In this document: positions 45,497 through 55,359 of the stretch, piece by piece
How the letters are laid out: each line of letters starts with the position of its first letter
Numbering within the stretch: the first letter of the stretch is position 1
From: Labia minor
Lineage: Eukaryota > Arthropoda > Insecta > Dermaptera > Spongiphoridae
Reading direction: 5' to 3'
NCBI GenBank assembly: GCA_963082975.1
Contig: OY720345.1
Coordinates: 18,192,491-18,256,490 of the forward strand
Length of the DNA: 64,000 bases
Made by a program: the position numbers and the translations under genes
The notes under the pieces: model-generated
The model's input: only the letters and a program-made list of their open reading frames with translations
What the model was told of the DNA's origin: nothing
Database searches by the model: none

Positions 45497-45734
45497 TTCT
45501 AATGTGATTGTTTAAAAAATTGGATCCGATTTTCAGGATATTTCAGATTAAAGTTTAAAATATTTACAATCTCATTTTATTAATAGTTAGAATAGATTAG
45601 AAATTACTCGGTTTCATTATTTTTTTGCCCAAGAATAACTATTTATAAAATCTAAATTAAACTAAATATTTACAAACTACATAAATTGTCTTGTTTCTAC
45701 AGATGGTAAAAATATATATATATATATATATAAA

Positions 45735-45780
45735 TAGGGTGACCAGATATTATGACTATGTGCAAAGTAGGACAATATTA
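45735..45780. repeat. hAT terminal fragment
   Basis: TAGGGTGACCAGATATTATG resembles hAT ends such as that at 53702. An AT microsatellite lies on each side; the opposite end was not found. Confidence 0.35.
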
Positions 45781-46240
45781 TATATATATATATATATAAT
45801 ACATTAATTTTTTTTTATTTTAAGAGTTGTAGTTAGTTATCAAAGTATCACTATACATATAATTAATAAAGTGTATCATGCTAATTCATTAATAAAACTT
45901 TTTTTAAAACTTAAAACGAACTATAATTAAATAAAAAAAATTTGGAAGAACTTAGAAAAATAGAATAAAGTTTATTGTGATATATATATTATTTATTTAT
46001 TATATAATATATTTATATTTATTATATAATTAGTCACTAATGTTAACTAATAGAACACTTGAATATCACAAAATTTTGCAACTGCTGTTCTTATTGTACA
46101 GATCCTTCATAACATCCTGGAGGATAATAATACATCGCTTCAAGCCAAAATAAATGTATGTTAAATACATACTTTCACTAATATATTATACATCACCGGG
46201 GTAAACGGGCACATTTTCTATCAAAAATTATATATATTTA

Positions 46241-46264
46241 CAGTAAAACTTCTGTTAACCGAAA
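46241..46264. repeat. pogo/Tigger-like terminal repeat fragment
   Basis: CAGTAAAACTTCTGTTAACC followed by GAAA matches the consensus start of pogo-group elements (CAGTAAAACCTCTGTTAACC). The partner end was not identified. Confidence 0.45.
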
Positions 46265-46562
46265 TAAAGGGGAGGAAGACCGTTTCGGATAAGATTAAGT
46301 TATAATATGTTTAAACATGATATGATTTTTTAAAATCAAATTCTTTCGGCGGCTCAGTGAATCAAACACTTAGATAAAAAATTATTTAAAAAAATATATT
46401 CTACTTTAAAATAAATATAAAATAAAAGGTCTCTAGAGAATTGCTCGTTTCTAAATAAAATATAAACCTTTTATTTATAAATCAAATGCACTTAATCAAA
46501 TGCATCATCTTAAAACGCGTAAAGCGAAAGATTGGAGTTATTTAGATTCATATAATAGAATT

Positions 46563-46670
46563 TACCTTGCCATGCCATGGACTTGAACAAGGATGATAGT
46601 CAAGAGTATTTCCTCTCAAGTTGGGTGGCATTAAATACTATGCCATGAAGGGTCTTAGTCTACCTGGCGA
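46563..46670 (-). repeat. tRNA-like SINE copy 1 (decayed)
   Basis: On the - strand the segment contains TTTAATGCCACCC, CTTGAGAGGAAATACTC and TTGTTCAAGTCCATGGCATG. It aligns in order with the copy at 46808-46960. TTCAAGTCC is a B-box-like core. Confidence 0.5.
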
Positions 46671-46807
46671 TTATTATATATATATATATATATATATAAA
46701 GAATTCTCCGGCTTTTGAACATCCTATGAAAGGACATGTTCTATAAAGGGAACGCCAAAAAATTTATTTCAAGTAGCATCCCAATTTTGATCACTTAACT
46801 CGTTTCC

Positions 46808-46960
46808 ATAGACCCGATAGAGAGAAATTCTCATGCCTGGCCAGGGACTTGAACCCGGGACCACGAAGATGAGAGATAAGCGTATCGCCTCCCCCCCTCC
46901 CCTCAAGCTGTGTGTCGTCTTGAGCTTTCCCCTCAAGGGACCCATTTATTAAACACTCTG
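46808..46960 (-). repeat. tRNA-like SINE copy 2
   Basis: On the - strand it reads GAGGCGATACGCTTATCTC then TGGTCCCGGGTTCAAGTCCC. The B box GGTTCAAGTCC sits in a perfect CCGGG/CCTGG-type arm, as in a tRNA anticodon-to-T-arm segment. A poly-purine stretch and CTTGAGGGG precede it. It is a repeat rather than a working tRNA because the D arm and acceptor stem do not close. Confidence 0.55.
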
Positions 46961-47159
46961 CCTTGCTATCTTACTCCTGGAGATTCAAGATTAATCCGCC
47001 ATTGTAATAAATATAATATATAAAATATAGTAATAAATAAGCATCTATGGATCCTTTCAACCTTAATCTTAATTTTTCTGACCAACATTTGACTATAATT
47101 ACAACTTCAATTTTGAATATCTAGGTTATGTAAACTTCAAACTGGATCACAGAAAGAGA

Positions 47160-47235
47160 TCAATTTCCCCTGCAAGGGCCGGGAATCGAACTCGGGAACA
47201 CGTGGTTGAGATTTGAGGCTCGACGTTTCGGAACC
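47160..47235 (-). repeat. tRNA-like SINE or tRNA-derived fragment
   Basis: On the - strand ACCACGTGTTCCCGAGTTCG continues ATTCCCGGCCC. GAGTTCGATTCCC is a near-perfect B box in a good T arm. The A box is not convincing, so a functional tRNA is unlikely. Confidence 0.45.
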
Positions 47236-47239
47236 CATT

Positions 47240-48735
47240 TTTGCGCAAATTCTAATAGAATTTTAAGAAAGGAATTATTGGAATTCTGGGTCATTGAATC
47301 CCAAAAATTCCAATATATATATATATATATATATATTTGTTTATAAGAATACTTTAGAAATATATTTTTTATTATATATAGATATGTTTCATTTTTTGAC
47401 TCGAGAATAATAAAAGGATAAATGGTTGTTATGTTTTGAAATTTCTCCCAAAACAAGAAATAGGATTCCTAAAGTTCATTTTGATCTGTTGTATTATTTA
47501 GAGAAATTTAACTAGAAATTCAACAGAAATATTATTATAAAATATCACATATTTTAGTCCCATAGTTACTTCTTTGTCATTCTTTGAATACGATAGAAAA
47601 TTATCAAAATAAAAAAAAACATATTGCAAAGAGAGAGAATTTTTTTGGTCCTTGGTCCTAACCAAGTAACCAGTTACATTTTTGGTTAATTTAGGTTTTA
47701 TTTCAAGAAGGCATACATAAAGGCAAACCATTATTGGTCTTTTCATAAAAGTTGCCAAATATTGTGGGAATTAGATTTACCAAGTCATATCAAGATAATA
47801 TCATAAAATGTATGTGTTATTTTCAATGCTAATTTAGTTAAATAGATGGAAAACTTGATTTTAAATGATAATTTGGTAAAGATTCTTTAAACAAAATGCA
47901 AATTTATAATATAATTATTATTGTAAAGGTTTTTTTATCAGGTTCATAAATATAATTTCTACTTCTATTTAAATATGAAATTCATTATTATTATAAATAG
48001 ATATGTACTACTTATATTGTCTCTAATGAGCGAATTTTGGCTCGAAATTTCAAATTTTTATATTTTTGATTATACGAGTTAGAAATAAAATATTATTTTA
48101 GTATATATATAGAAATATAACATTTTTTCTATAGTTAGGATAATGAATAACGAGTATTTATAAATGTAGAATCCAAAAATATATTAGTGCTAAATTTCAA
48201 TAAGAATGTATAAGATTTATAAATAAAAAAAATAAGGAAATTACAAAAATTATTTGTAAAATTTTTCAATAAAAACGGGATAATCATTCCGAACTTATAT
48301 AAGAATATTCTATCATTCAGAAAATGTTCTCTTAAGTTCGGAATAATAAATAAGAATATTCATTCATAAAAAGTTCTCTATTTTCTATTTATTTATTCTA
48401 TAAAAACGAATATCTAATTTTTAATTTATTAATTAATATTATTATTTAATAAAATTATAGAAAAAAAAAATTGAAGAATTATTTTGAATTTAACATAAAT
48501 TGAAAAGAATTCATAAAAAAAAATGAGAAAGTGATCATCACAAAAGTCCGGGTTCTGTATTTTAGGAAAGGTATAAAAATTATTAATTATTTGATCATCG
48601 GTCATTAATTAATTTATTAAATTAAAACATAACTAGGGTCCGCATAAACACTATTTACTAAAAGTTTATTATTAGTTAAAGGAGAAACTTTTTCCAATTC
48701 CAATCAACATTTTTCGACAAAATGAAAGCATATCC
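47240..48735. other. Intronic AT-rich DNA
   Basis: An AT microsatellite lies near 47313-47337. A weak hairpin (TTCCGAACTTATA and its inverse CTTAAGTTCGGAA, 48285-48346) is the only structure seen. Confidence 0.35.
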
Positions 48736-48743
48736 TTCTAGGC

Positions 48744-49027
48744 AAAATTTCCAAAATTTTAAAGAGCCACTAACATTTTTGTTTCATTATTAATGCATTT
48801 AATTAGAATTAGATATATAGATTTGATTTTTGATTTAAAGTAAATAAACTGTTCTCTTTTGAGTGTTTTTATCTTGGTTGCATGATATGTTTTTTCATTG
48901 TAATATAATATTTTGAGTTTTAAAAATAAAATAATATAATTATTATTTGCGAATGGAACTGGAGAGTCATATCTTGACATCGAAAGAGTCATATGCGGCT
49001 CGCGAGCCGAAGTTTTTCCGATCCCTG
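48744..49027. mobile_element. hAT-type MITE, back-to-back pair member 1
   Basis: The right end in reverse complement reads CAGGGATCGGAAAAACTTCG then GCTCGCGAGCC, a common hAT end. The left end is degraded (AAAGAGCCAC still visible near 48761). TTCTAGGC flanks both sides (48736-48743 and 49028-49035). Confidence 0.65.
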
Positions 49028-49035
49028 TTCTAGGC

Positions 49036-49348
49036 CACTTATTCCCAAAGTAGGCGCTACCGGGCGGGTGTTGCAGCGATCCAGTGTAGGGGGGGGGGAG
49101 GATGGCCACAGATTTATTTGGGAAAAAATTTTATTACCTTTCTATTCTATATGGGTTCAATAAGTAGTTTCCTAATTTTAAACCTCAATTTTTCTACACC
49201 TTTACTAAATTTTACAAAAAAAGATAGAAAATGAATACATAAATATATTTTTTTATTAAAATTTATAAAAAGAATTAATTTCCAAAGTGCGCTGAGTAAT
49301 GTTTTTCTGAAAAGGGGGCGGTAATCCAAATAAGTTTGGGAACCACTG
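49036..49348. mobile_element. hAT-type MITE, back-to-back pair member 2
   Basis: Left CCACTTATTCCCAAAGTAGG, right inverse AAGTTTGGGAACCACTG. The internal CGCTACCGGGCGGG is mirrored by GGGGGCGGTAATCC. The left flank TTCTAGGC is the right duplicate of its neighbour, and the right flank TTATAAGC agrees with it at 6 of 8 positions. It contains a G run near 49089-49098. Confidence 0.65.
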
Positions 49349-49400
49349 TTATAAGCTTTTGAGAATTTCCTATCTAATCTTGAAAATAATGTATTATATA

Positions 49401-49573
49401 TACCGTATTTCCCGGCCGATAAGACGCACTTTTTTTTCTCCTAAATGTGCTGTAAAATTTGCCTGCGTCTTATGCGCCGATGTATGTATTTTAGTTTTTT
49501 TCGTAAATTCTAACCTGAAAAATCCAGGTGCGTCTTATGCGCCGGTGCGTCTAATAGGCCGGGAAATACGGTA
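49401..49573. mobile_element. MITE with TACCGTATTTCCCGGCC ends, 173 bp
   Basis: TACCGTATTTCCCGGCC at the left and GGCCGGGAAATACGGTA at the right are perfect inverted repeats, continued by GATAAGACGCAC / GTGCGTCTAATA. The inner part holds two more GCGTCTTATGCGCC copies. A TA target is possible. Confidence 0.82.
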
Positions 49574-49981
49574 ATTACTATTTAATTTTGATCACCAGAC
49601 TATATTGTAATTTAACATTCAAAATACTAAAATTATAAAACAGAATCTATAACATAAAAGTGAGAAAGAATTCTAAATGTAAATTGTATAGGTGAAATAT
49701 AATGTTCATAAAAATTTGTAAAATAGGTCAATAAAAAATCAAAAAACGTAAAAAAATGTTTAAAAGATTATGTATTCTTATTATTACTTCAAATTTGAAA
49801 CTTGAATTAAATTAAAAATATAAATGAGGATTAATCAAAATTTTGAACAGATTCACAAATACTTAAAATTAATCTAATGACAATAATTTTTCATGAATTT
49901 TTAGATTACATTATATAAAACTATAAAAATTTGTTTAAAAGTCTTACTCACTGATGTTGTCTGTTTAATTATAATTTAATA

Positions 49982-49987
49982 TTTATT
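49982..49987 (-). promoter_or_regulatory. Candidate proximal poly(A) signal for the long exon E isoform
   Basis: AATAAA on the - strand lies 36 nt past the stop codon at 50025-50023. It supports use of exon E as a terminal exon. Confidence 0.5.
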
Positions 49988-50022
49988 TTTTGTAGATATG
50001 TATTTACCAAAATGTTTTTATA

Positions 50023-50404
50023 TTAAGAAGGATAAATATAATCTCTTTTTCGATTTTCGTGAGCGATATGATAGGGAGAGGAGTTGCCAGAAAAATGACG
50101 AAAACCACGTCTTGAAGGGATATTGTTAATTTCATTTTTATTTTTAAAACCATGTTTTGGGGTAAAATGACGAGAATTTACAGGAGGCACGATGGGAGCA
50201 TTTGAAAGAGAGGGGATATTTTGATGGACGGGTGGAGACTCACCACGGCTTTGATTAAATCCGGCTTGCCAACCTGCATAATATGCAGCTTTCTGTTTGC
50301 CGTGTTCCTCTGCAATTTTCACAACAAGTGGTTCTGTTCCATTTTCAGGAATCAATCCATTGAGACCATTAATTGCCTCCTGCGCTTCCTCTCGACGATT
50401 ATAA
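50023..50404 (-). CDS. Sxl-like: Sex-lethal-like RNA-binding protein, exon E (end of RRM2 and C-terminus, long form)
   Basis: Acceptor TTTTCAG at 50411-50405. The exon completes RNP1 of the second RRM (…FVR|YNRREEAQEAINGLNGLIPE) and carries VKIAEEHGKQKAAYYAGWQA. EEHGK-x-KA after RRM2 is characteristic of Sex-lethal rather than ELAV proteins. Past the RRM the frame stays open for 73 more residues (ESPPVHQNIPSLSNAPIVPP … HENRKRDYIYPS) to TAA at 50025-50023. Inside the exon, GTGAGT at 50243-50238 is a strong 5' splice site in the right phase for exon F at 32284. So this exon either ends transcripts with the long tail or is spliced at 50244 to the glycine-rich tail. Confidence 0.88.
50238..50243 (-). 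promoter_or_regulatory. Internal 5' splice site in exon E
   Basis: The - strand sequence CCGTG|GTGAGT is close to the donor consensus. Splicing here leaves one base of a codon, exactly what exon F (32284) needs to read as GT-initial GTPHSG. The intron would be 17,959 nt. Confidence 0.65.
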
Positions 50405-51663
50405 CTGAAAACAAAAGAATAGAAATATTAAATAGAGAAATTAAATATATAATATTTATATATTTTTTTTTTCAAATTTTGTAAAGATTTGTTGTAATTT
50501 TTCACAAATTAGAAAATGGTTAAAAATTGTCCAGATATCTAGAATTATATTAAACTTATTTATAAGTTAAAATAATTAGTTAATTCAAAATATGATTTTA
50601 TAAAAAACTCATTAATTATAATTGAGATTTTAATAAACGATTTGACATATTTGTTATTTTAATATATAAGAAACAGAGTTGCAATTATTTACATTTGGAA
50701 TTTTAAATTGAATGACATTTTTCATATTTTGTTCAAATTAATAATCAAATCAAAATTTTATTGGTCTTCATCAATGGCGAATAAAAGCAAATTAACGAGA
50801 CCATAATACACAATATATAGATGTATATTATGATGTATGAGCTTGTGACAATATGTAAATGATTTTAGAAAATTCTATTTCTTTTTATTTTTTAATGAAT
50901 GAGGAATTCACTAGGAAAATATGATTTGTTTTATAAAAAAAGTGTATTAAATTTATTTTGTAGAACCTAAGTCTCTTGATGATTTGATTTATAAATGACT
51001 AGGAAAAAAATTATATATTTATAGTATTATTAGTTAAAGGTGATTAATTATTGATTCTTTTATAAATCGAAATTAGGAAATATTTTATGAAATAAAGGAT
51101 TCTATGAAAATGATCCTTGCGATTGTTTTTTTAATTTTCATTTAATAGATGATAAATGTGAAAGAAAGTAATTTCAACATTTTTAAAGTTTATAAATAAA
51201 TAAATGAAAGAAAGAAAATATTCAATATTATATATATTGAAAATGTATAAATGAAGATAGAGATCAAAATTTGATTTTTGATCACTGTACCTCCAAGGAG
51301 TTAAACTTTGTAATGTAATAACTTTCATACATGGAATAATGAATCTCACAAAGAAGTTGGTTCAAAGAAATAATTTGAAAAATGTAGCTGAAGTCTGGTC
51401 TAGGATCAAAAGAATTTTTAATATAATTCGAAGATAAAATAACACATTTCTAGTTTGATTGAAAATTTTTGATTTATGAGACGACGTTTTCCTCTAATCC
51501 AATTAAAATTGTTCGTGCAAATACCCAATAATAAGACAATATTCATACTTTTCAAATTTACGAAATTCTTCTTAAAAGGAAATCAAGAATCTAACTCGAA
51601 CAAATTTTCTAACGAATTTTTTTGATTGTCCATTATAAAAAAAAAATGTGAGATAAAAATTAC

Positions 51664-51777
51664 CGAACAAAAGCGACGCCGCGCGGAAGACCAGTTACTT
51701 TGTCCTTAAGAAGGTTTTTTTGTACAATTTGTCCATATTTCCCGAACAATATTTCCAAATATTGTTCAGTAATATTT
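51664..51777 (-). CDS. Sxl-like: Sex-lethal-like RNA-binding protein, exon D (RRM2)
   Basis: A 114-nt exon between TTTTCAG (acceptor 51779-51778) and GTAATT (donor 51663). It encodes NITEQYLEILFGKYGQIVQK, then LLKDKVTGLPRGVAFVR. The RNP1 of RRM2 (RGVAFVRY) is completed in exon E. The match to Sex-lethal RRM2 (KYG-IVQKNxLRDK-TG-PRGVAFVRYN) is close. Confidence 0.92.
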
Positions 51778-51854
51778 CTGAAAAATTTGAGAAAAAAAAA
51801 AATAAAAAAAAGGAACCAAAGTTTTGTATTCTTTTAGTGTGAAGTTTTTCTTAC

Positions 51855-52030
51855 TTAGGTAAGTTTGTGACGTATAGATTAGTTTCCTTGATTTCGTCCC
51901 CTGAAGGCCGTGCAAATGATACTTTCAAACGTTTATTTTGTACTTGAAGACCATTTAAAGTACCGATGGCACGTGATGCATCTTCAGGTTTAGTAAAGTT
52001 GACAAATCCAAAACCATAGCTGTAACCTGT
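51855..52030 (-). CDS. Sxl-like: Sex-lethal-like RNA-binding protein, exon C (RRM1 end and RRM2 start)
   Basis: Exon of 176 nt with acceptor ATAG (52032-52031) and donor GTAAGA (51854). It encodes RNP1 of RRM1 (TGYSYGFGFVNFTKPEDASR), the linker QVQNKRLKVSFARPSGDEIK, and RNP2 of RRM2 (ETNLYVTNLPK). Neighbouring introns are short (68 and 77 nt). Confidence 0.93.
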
Positions 52031-52098
52031 CTATAATATAATAAAAATTTAATTTTTTAATAAAACTATAAATTATAAAATAATAGAATTTAACTTAC

Positions 52099-52257
52099 TT
52101 TAAAATCTTTCATAACTCTGCATGATTCAACAGGTCCAATTGTTACAAACATTGAATATAATTCTTTTTCAGTCATATTTTGTGGAAGATAGTTTATAAT
52201 TAAATTTGTTTTAGCATCGTCTGGTCTATTATTTTGGCCCGAAATTTGTGATGACTG
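52099..52257 (-). CDS. Sxl-like: Sex-lethal-like RNA-binding protein, exon B (RRM1 start)
   Basis: Exon of 159 nt (53 codons, phase 0 on both sides), acceptor TTGTTCTAG, donor GTAAGT at 52098. It encodes [20 protein letters not shown] and [26 protein letters not shown] is RNP2 of the first RRM. ELAV/Sex-lethal proteins bind U-rich RNA to control splicing, translation or stability, in nucleus and cytoplasm. Confidence 0.93.
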
Positions 52258-53701
52258 CTAGAACAAATATATTATTAATAAATTGCTCTGTTAACATAAA
52301 AATAAAATATCTAGCCATTGCATTGATTACAATTAAAAAAAATTATTTATTCATAGGGAAGAGTGACTCACTTTGGGACTTTTTTTCCCTATTGATGGAT
52401 TATTCTCAAAATTTTACCTATTGTATGGACAACCTTTCTCTATATTATTAACTAACTCGTAATTTCATGTCTATTAAAAAAAAATATTTAGTAGATTTAT
52501 ATCTTGACACAAGATGTACTAACCAGGTGCTCACCAAGGGACAGTTAAATGAAAATGTGAAAAGTTAAATAAATGAAGTACAATTTACTTGGAATTGTTT
52601 TTTAAAAGAGAAAAATTATTTATCGAAATAAGGAATTACTAATAAAGTGATAAAACTATTAGAAATTAATATTTTCTAATTATGTTTACAAAGAACTAAT
52701 TAATATTTTAAAAAATTTTATCTATTTAATCCTTGGCATTGTTAAACCTAATAAGTTCCTAAAATTAACCACTAATAATAAACAGATTATGTAGATTAAA
52801 TAAAAAAATATTTTAAACCCAATATATTTTTTCAAAATAAGATAACTTGGCATATCTTATGTCCCAAGGTGAACCATACACACTTTAAAACTTTAAAATG
52901 CCATGCTTTTTGACTCGGCACCTACTAATCAACAATTATTATGTGCATTAGTTTTAAAGAAAATATTTATTATTATTTCTGAACTAACTGGTACAATATT
53001 TTAAATAAATTTCACACACACACAAATTAGATATTTTTGAATATTATTTATATTTATGAAAAATTACTTGAGGAAACCTCACATAATACCTTAAGTTTAA
53101 ATGCAATATTGTAAGCTATGAAATTAAAATTTCTTTTTTTAAGAATTATTATTATTTTATTAACTAGGAGGGGAGCCACCAAGTAGTTCTGAACTTAAGT
53201 TATGAGATCGAAGAATCGATCCTAGCAAAGTAGAGTTAAGAATTAAGAATTGATTTCAAATAAGTGGCTAAAATGAGCATAAATCTTAAAAGCCAATAAA
53301 ATTTAAAAAAAATTATTATTTTATTTAGGGAACAATGGTTTAATATTCTAAATTAGAAGGATTTTTCAAAAAGTAACCTCTGTTTTGAAATAAAAAAAAT
53401 CAACATTTTTAAATATAATTTTAATAAATATATCTTAAAATCACAATTATTTTCTACTTTTTTAAATGGTCTCCAAATAAATTAAAGTACTTGTAATATC
53501 TTTACTTTTTCGAAATACTCTCAGAATAGAGAAATGCTATCTGAAAATTATCACGATTATCAGTTCAAAACTCTGAAAAGACTAAAAAGAGGGATCCAAA
53601 ACAACCTATGAGATTTGCCGCAGTTACCATGACAATTCTCCCCCTCACAAAGCTCGAAAAACAAATGACGTTTTGGCCAATTTCAAGAGAGACGTTTTGA
53701 T

Positions 53702-54135
53702 TAAGGTGACGAGACGTCCCGATTTTTCACAATTTGTCCTGTGTCCCGTGACGTTTTTCAAAAGTCCCGATTTTTAGAATTAAGTTAAATTTTATATTTA
53801 TGAAAATTATTGTTTTACGTTCTAAGAATCCTACGGGCTAGGAAAAATCAAAATTAAGTGTTGAAACTTTGAAAGTCAATTTATGTGTCAAATGTAATTT
53901 GACAAATTCTTGTGAAGATTTTTACAATATTTTAAAAAATGACAACAATCTACTGAAACAAATTCACACAAATAAAAAATGTCAAGGAATAAAATATTAT
54001 ACATTGTACTTATGTTAAAAATAAAAAAATATTACGATATTATTTTTATTCTGTTTGAAAATTTTTGTTGATAACCCCCCCCCCTCCTCCTTCAGATTTG
54101 TCCCGCTTTGCCCATCTAAAAATCTGGGCACCTTA
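53702..54135. mobile_element. hAT-type MITE, 434 bp, in intron A-B
   Basis: TAAGGTGACGAGACGTCCCG at the left; the right end in reverse complement reads TAAGGTGCCCAGA. Flanks GTTTTGAT (53694-53701) and GTTTTGTT (54136-54143) form an 8-bp duplication with one change. Internal GACGTCCCGATTTTTCAC is repeated in part. No coding sequence. Confidence 0.8.
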
Positions 54136-54479
54136 GTTTTGTTCAATATCATTAATTAGTTTTAAATGATTTTCCCGATTCCCCCGATACATTAAACATT
54201 GGTTCACATATCATCTCTTTGCTATTAATTGGTAACGTTTACAGACGGTAGATTTCTATGCAGAGGGAATTTCGAAAGTTGTGAAAAGAAACAAGTATTA
54301 AATTTATTTGAAAACTATATAGAAAATAAAGAAGTCTCTCTACAAGGAAATAGGTCGATATTTTTAAAATTGGAAGGGAGGAGGCTTAACATATCTAATC
54401 AAATTATAAAAAATAAAGAGTTGTTAGCCTTTAGATAATAAAACTTTTGTAACTTATCATATTCTAACATGTATAGTGA
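54136..54479 (+). other. Intronic DNA with an unrecognised short frame
   Basis: A 69-codon frame (54229-54438) shows no known motif (…VLNLFENYIENKEVSLQ…). Probably chance. Confidence 0.2.
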
Positions 54480-54915
54480 CGGAAAAATGTTATCGCCATG
54501 AGGGCGCAGTTGTCAGGCTACCGGATATGAAAGCCCATTGCCATTACCCGCCAAAATTATAAAATCGTTACAAATTTGACATTTGAAAAAATCTAAATAA
54601 GGTTTTTTTTATTTAATTTATTCTGATAGAAATTTCCCTTGGCCGGTTTGGCGTTCAGAATACATAAGGTACGTCTTAATAATTAATACCTTTTATTTAA
54701 GAAAAGGTTAAGAAATTCCTTACTAATATTCATTTTTGGCGCAAAAATTTTAAAAATTTTATTTTCAAAAATATATATTTTAATTATAATTTTAAATATT
54801 TTTTATTATTTATTATTCTGTTTAAATTTTGAAGATTATTTTTTTAGGATCATTAAAAATGCGTTCATCGAGTGTGGCCGTATCTAATTTGCTGCCTCAT
54901 ATAAGAGACTTAATA
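54480..54915 (+). other. Possible small spliced transcript inside the intron, opposite strand
   Basis: A higher-complexity block (54480-54665: GAGGGCGCAGTTGTCAGG, CTTGGCCGGTTTGGCGTTC) ends in ATAAG|GTACGT, a good donor. About 180 nt later TTTTTTTAG precedes an ATG (54860) with MRSSSVAVSNLLPHIRDLIY and a stop. This could be a small gene or the 5' end of one, or a decayed fragment. Confidence 0.2.
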
Positions 54916-55154
54916 TATAAATGATGGGATTTAATATCATTTCAATCTACAGAATTAAAATTATAAATTAAAAAGGAAAATTAATATTTCATTATCAAAA
55001 CGAATTTATGTTAATTATTATTAAATAAAATTATTTTAATCTTTTACAGTGAATTTTTTGATAGCTTTTTTTAGAATTAGAGAAAATCTACAATTATATC
55101 ATATATTTAAAGGAAATATGAATATATAATTAGTTTCATTTATTTCATATTAAC

Positions 55155-55359
55155 CTGCTGATGTTCCGCCATAGTCCGAGGGCCAATTCTGGCCGATGTG
55201 ACTATATGTGATGTGGAGTGTAGATTCCAACCACTAGTGATTGGTGTCACGGACGTTAGCGAAGAAGTTGCACTTAAAGGAGTTGGGAATGTCGAATTTT
55301 GTAGAGTGTGAACAAGTAGACTTGGATGTACTCTGGCTTGCTGAAGGTTTGTTTCCCAA
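55155..55359 (-). CDS. Sxl-like: Sex-lethal-like RNA-binding protein, exon A (N-terminal region)
   Basis: Exon of 205 nt on the - strand, acceptor TTTATAAAG (55361-55360), donor GTTAAT (55154). Only one frame is open throughout. It reads WETNLQQARVHPSLLVHTLQ, SATSSLTSVTPITSGWNLHS and RIGPRTMAEHQQ, and it joins exon B in phase ([14 protein letters not shown]). The serine/threonine-rich, low-complexity character suits the region before RRM1. Because the frame is open up to the acceptor, translation probably starts further upstream. Alternatively the internal ATG of MAEHQQ is used. Confidence 0.72.

Noticed and set aside
46808-47235. Functional tRNA genes
   Set aside because: B-box-like arms are present but acceptor stems and D arms do not pair, so these are SINE-like repeats.
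53160-53290. A possible tRNA-like SINE (GATCGAAGAATCGATCC)
   Set aside because: The match is mostly a small palindrome, and no A box or second copy was found.
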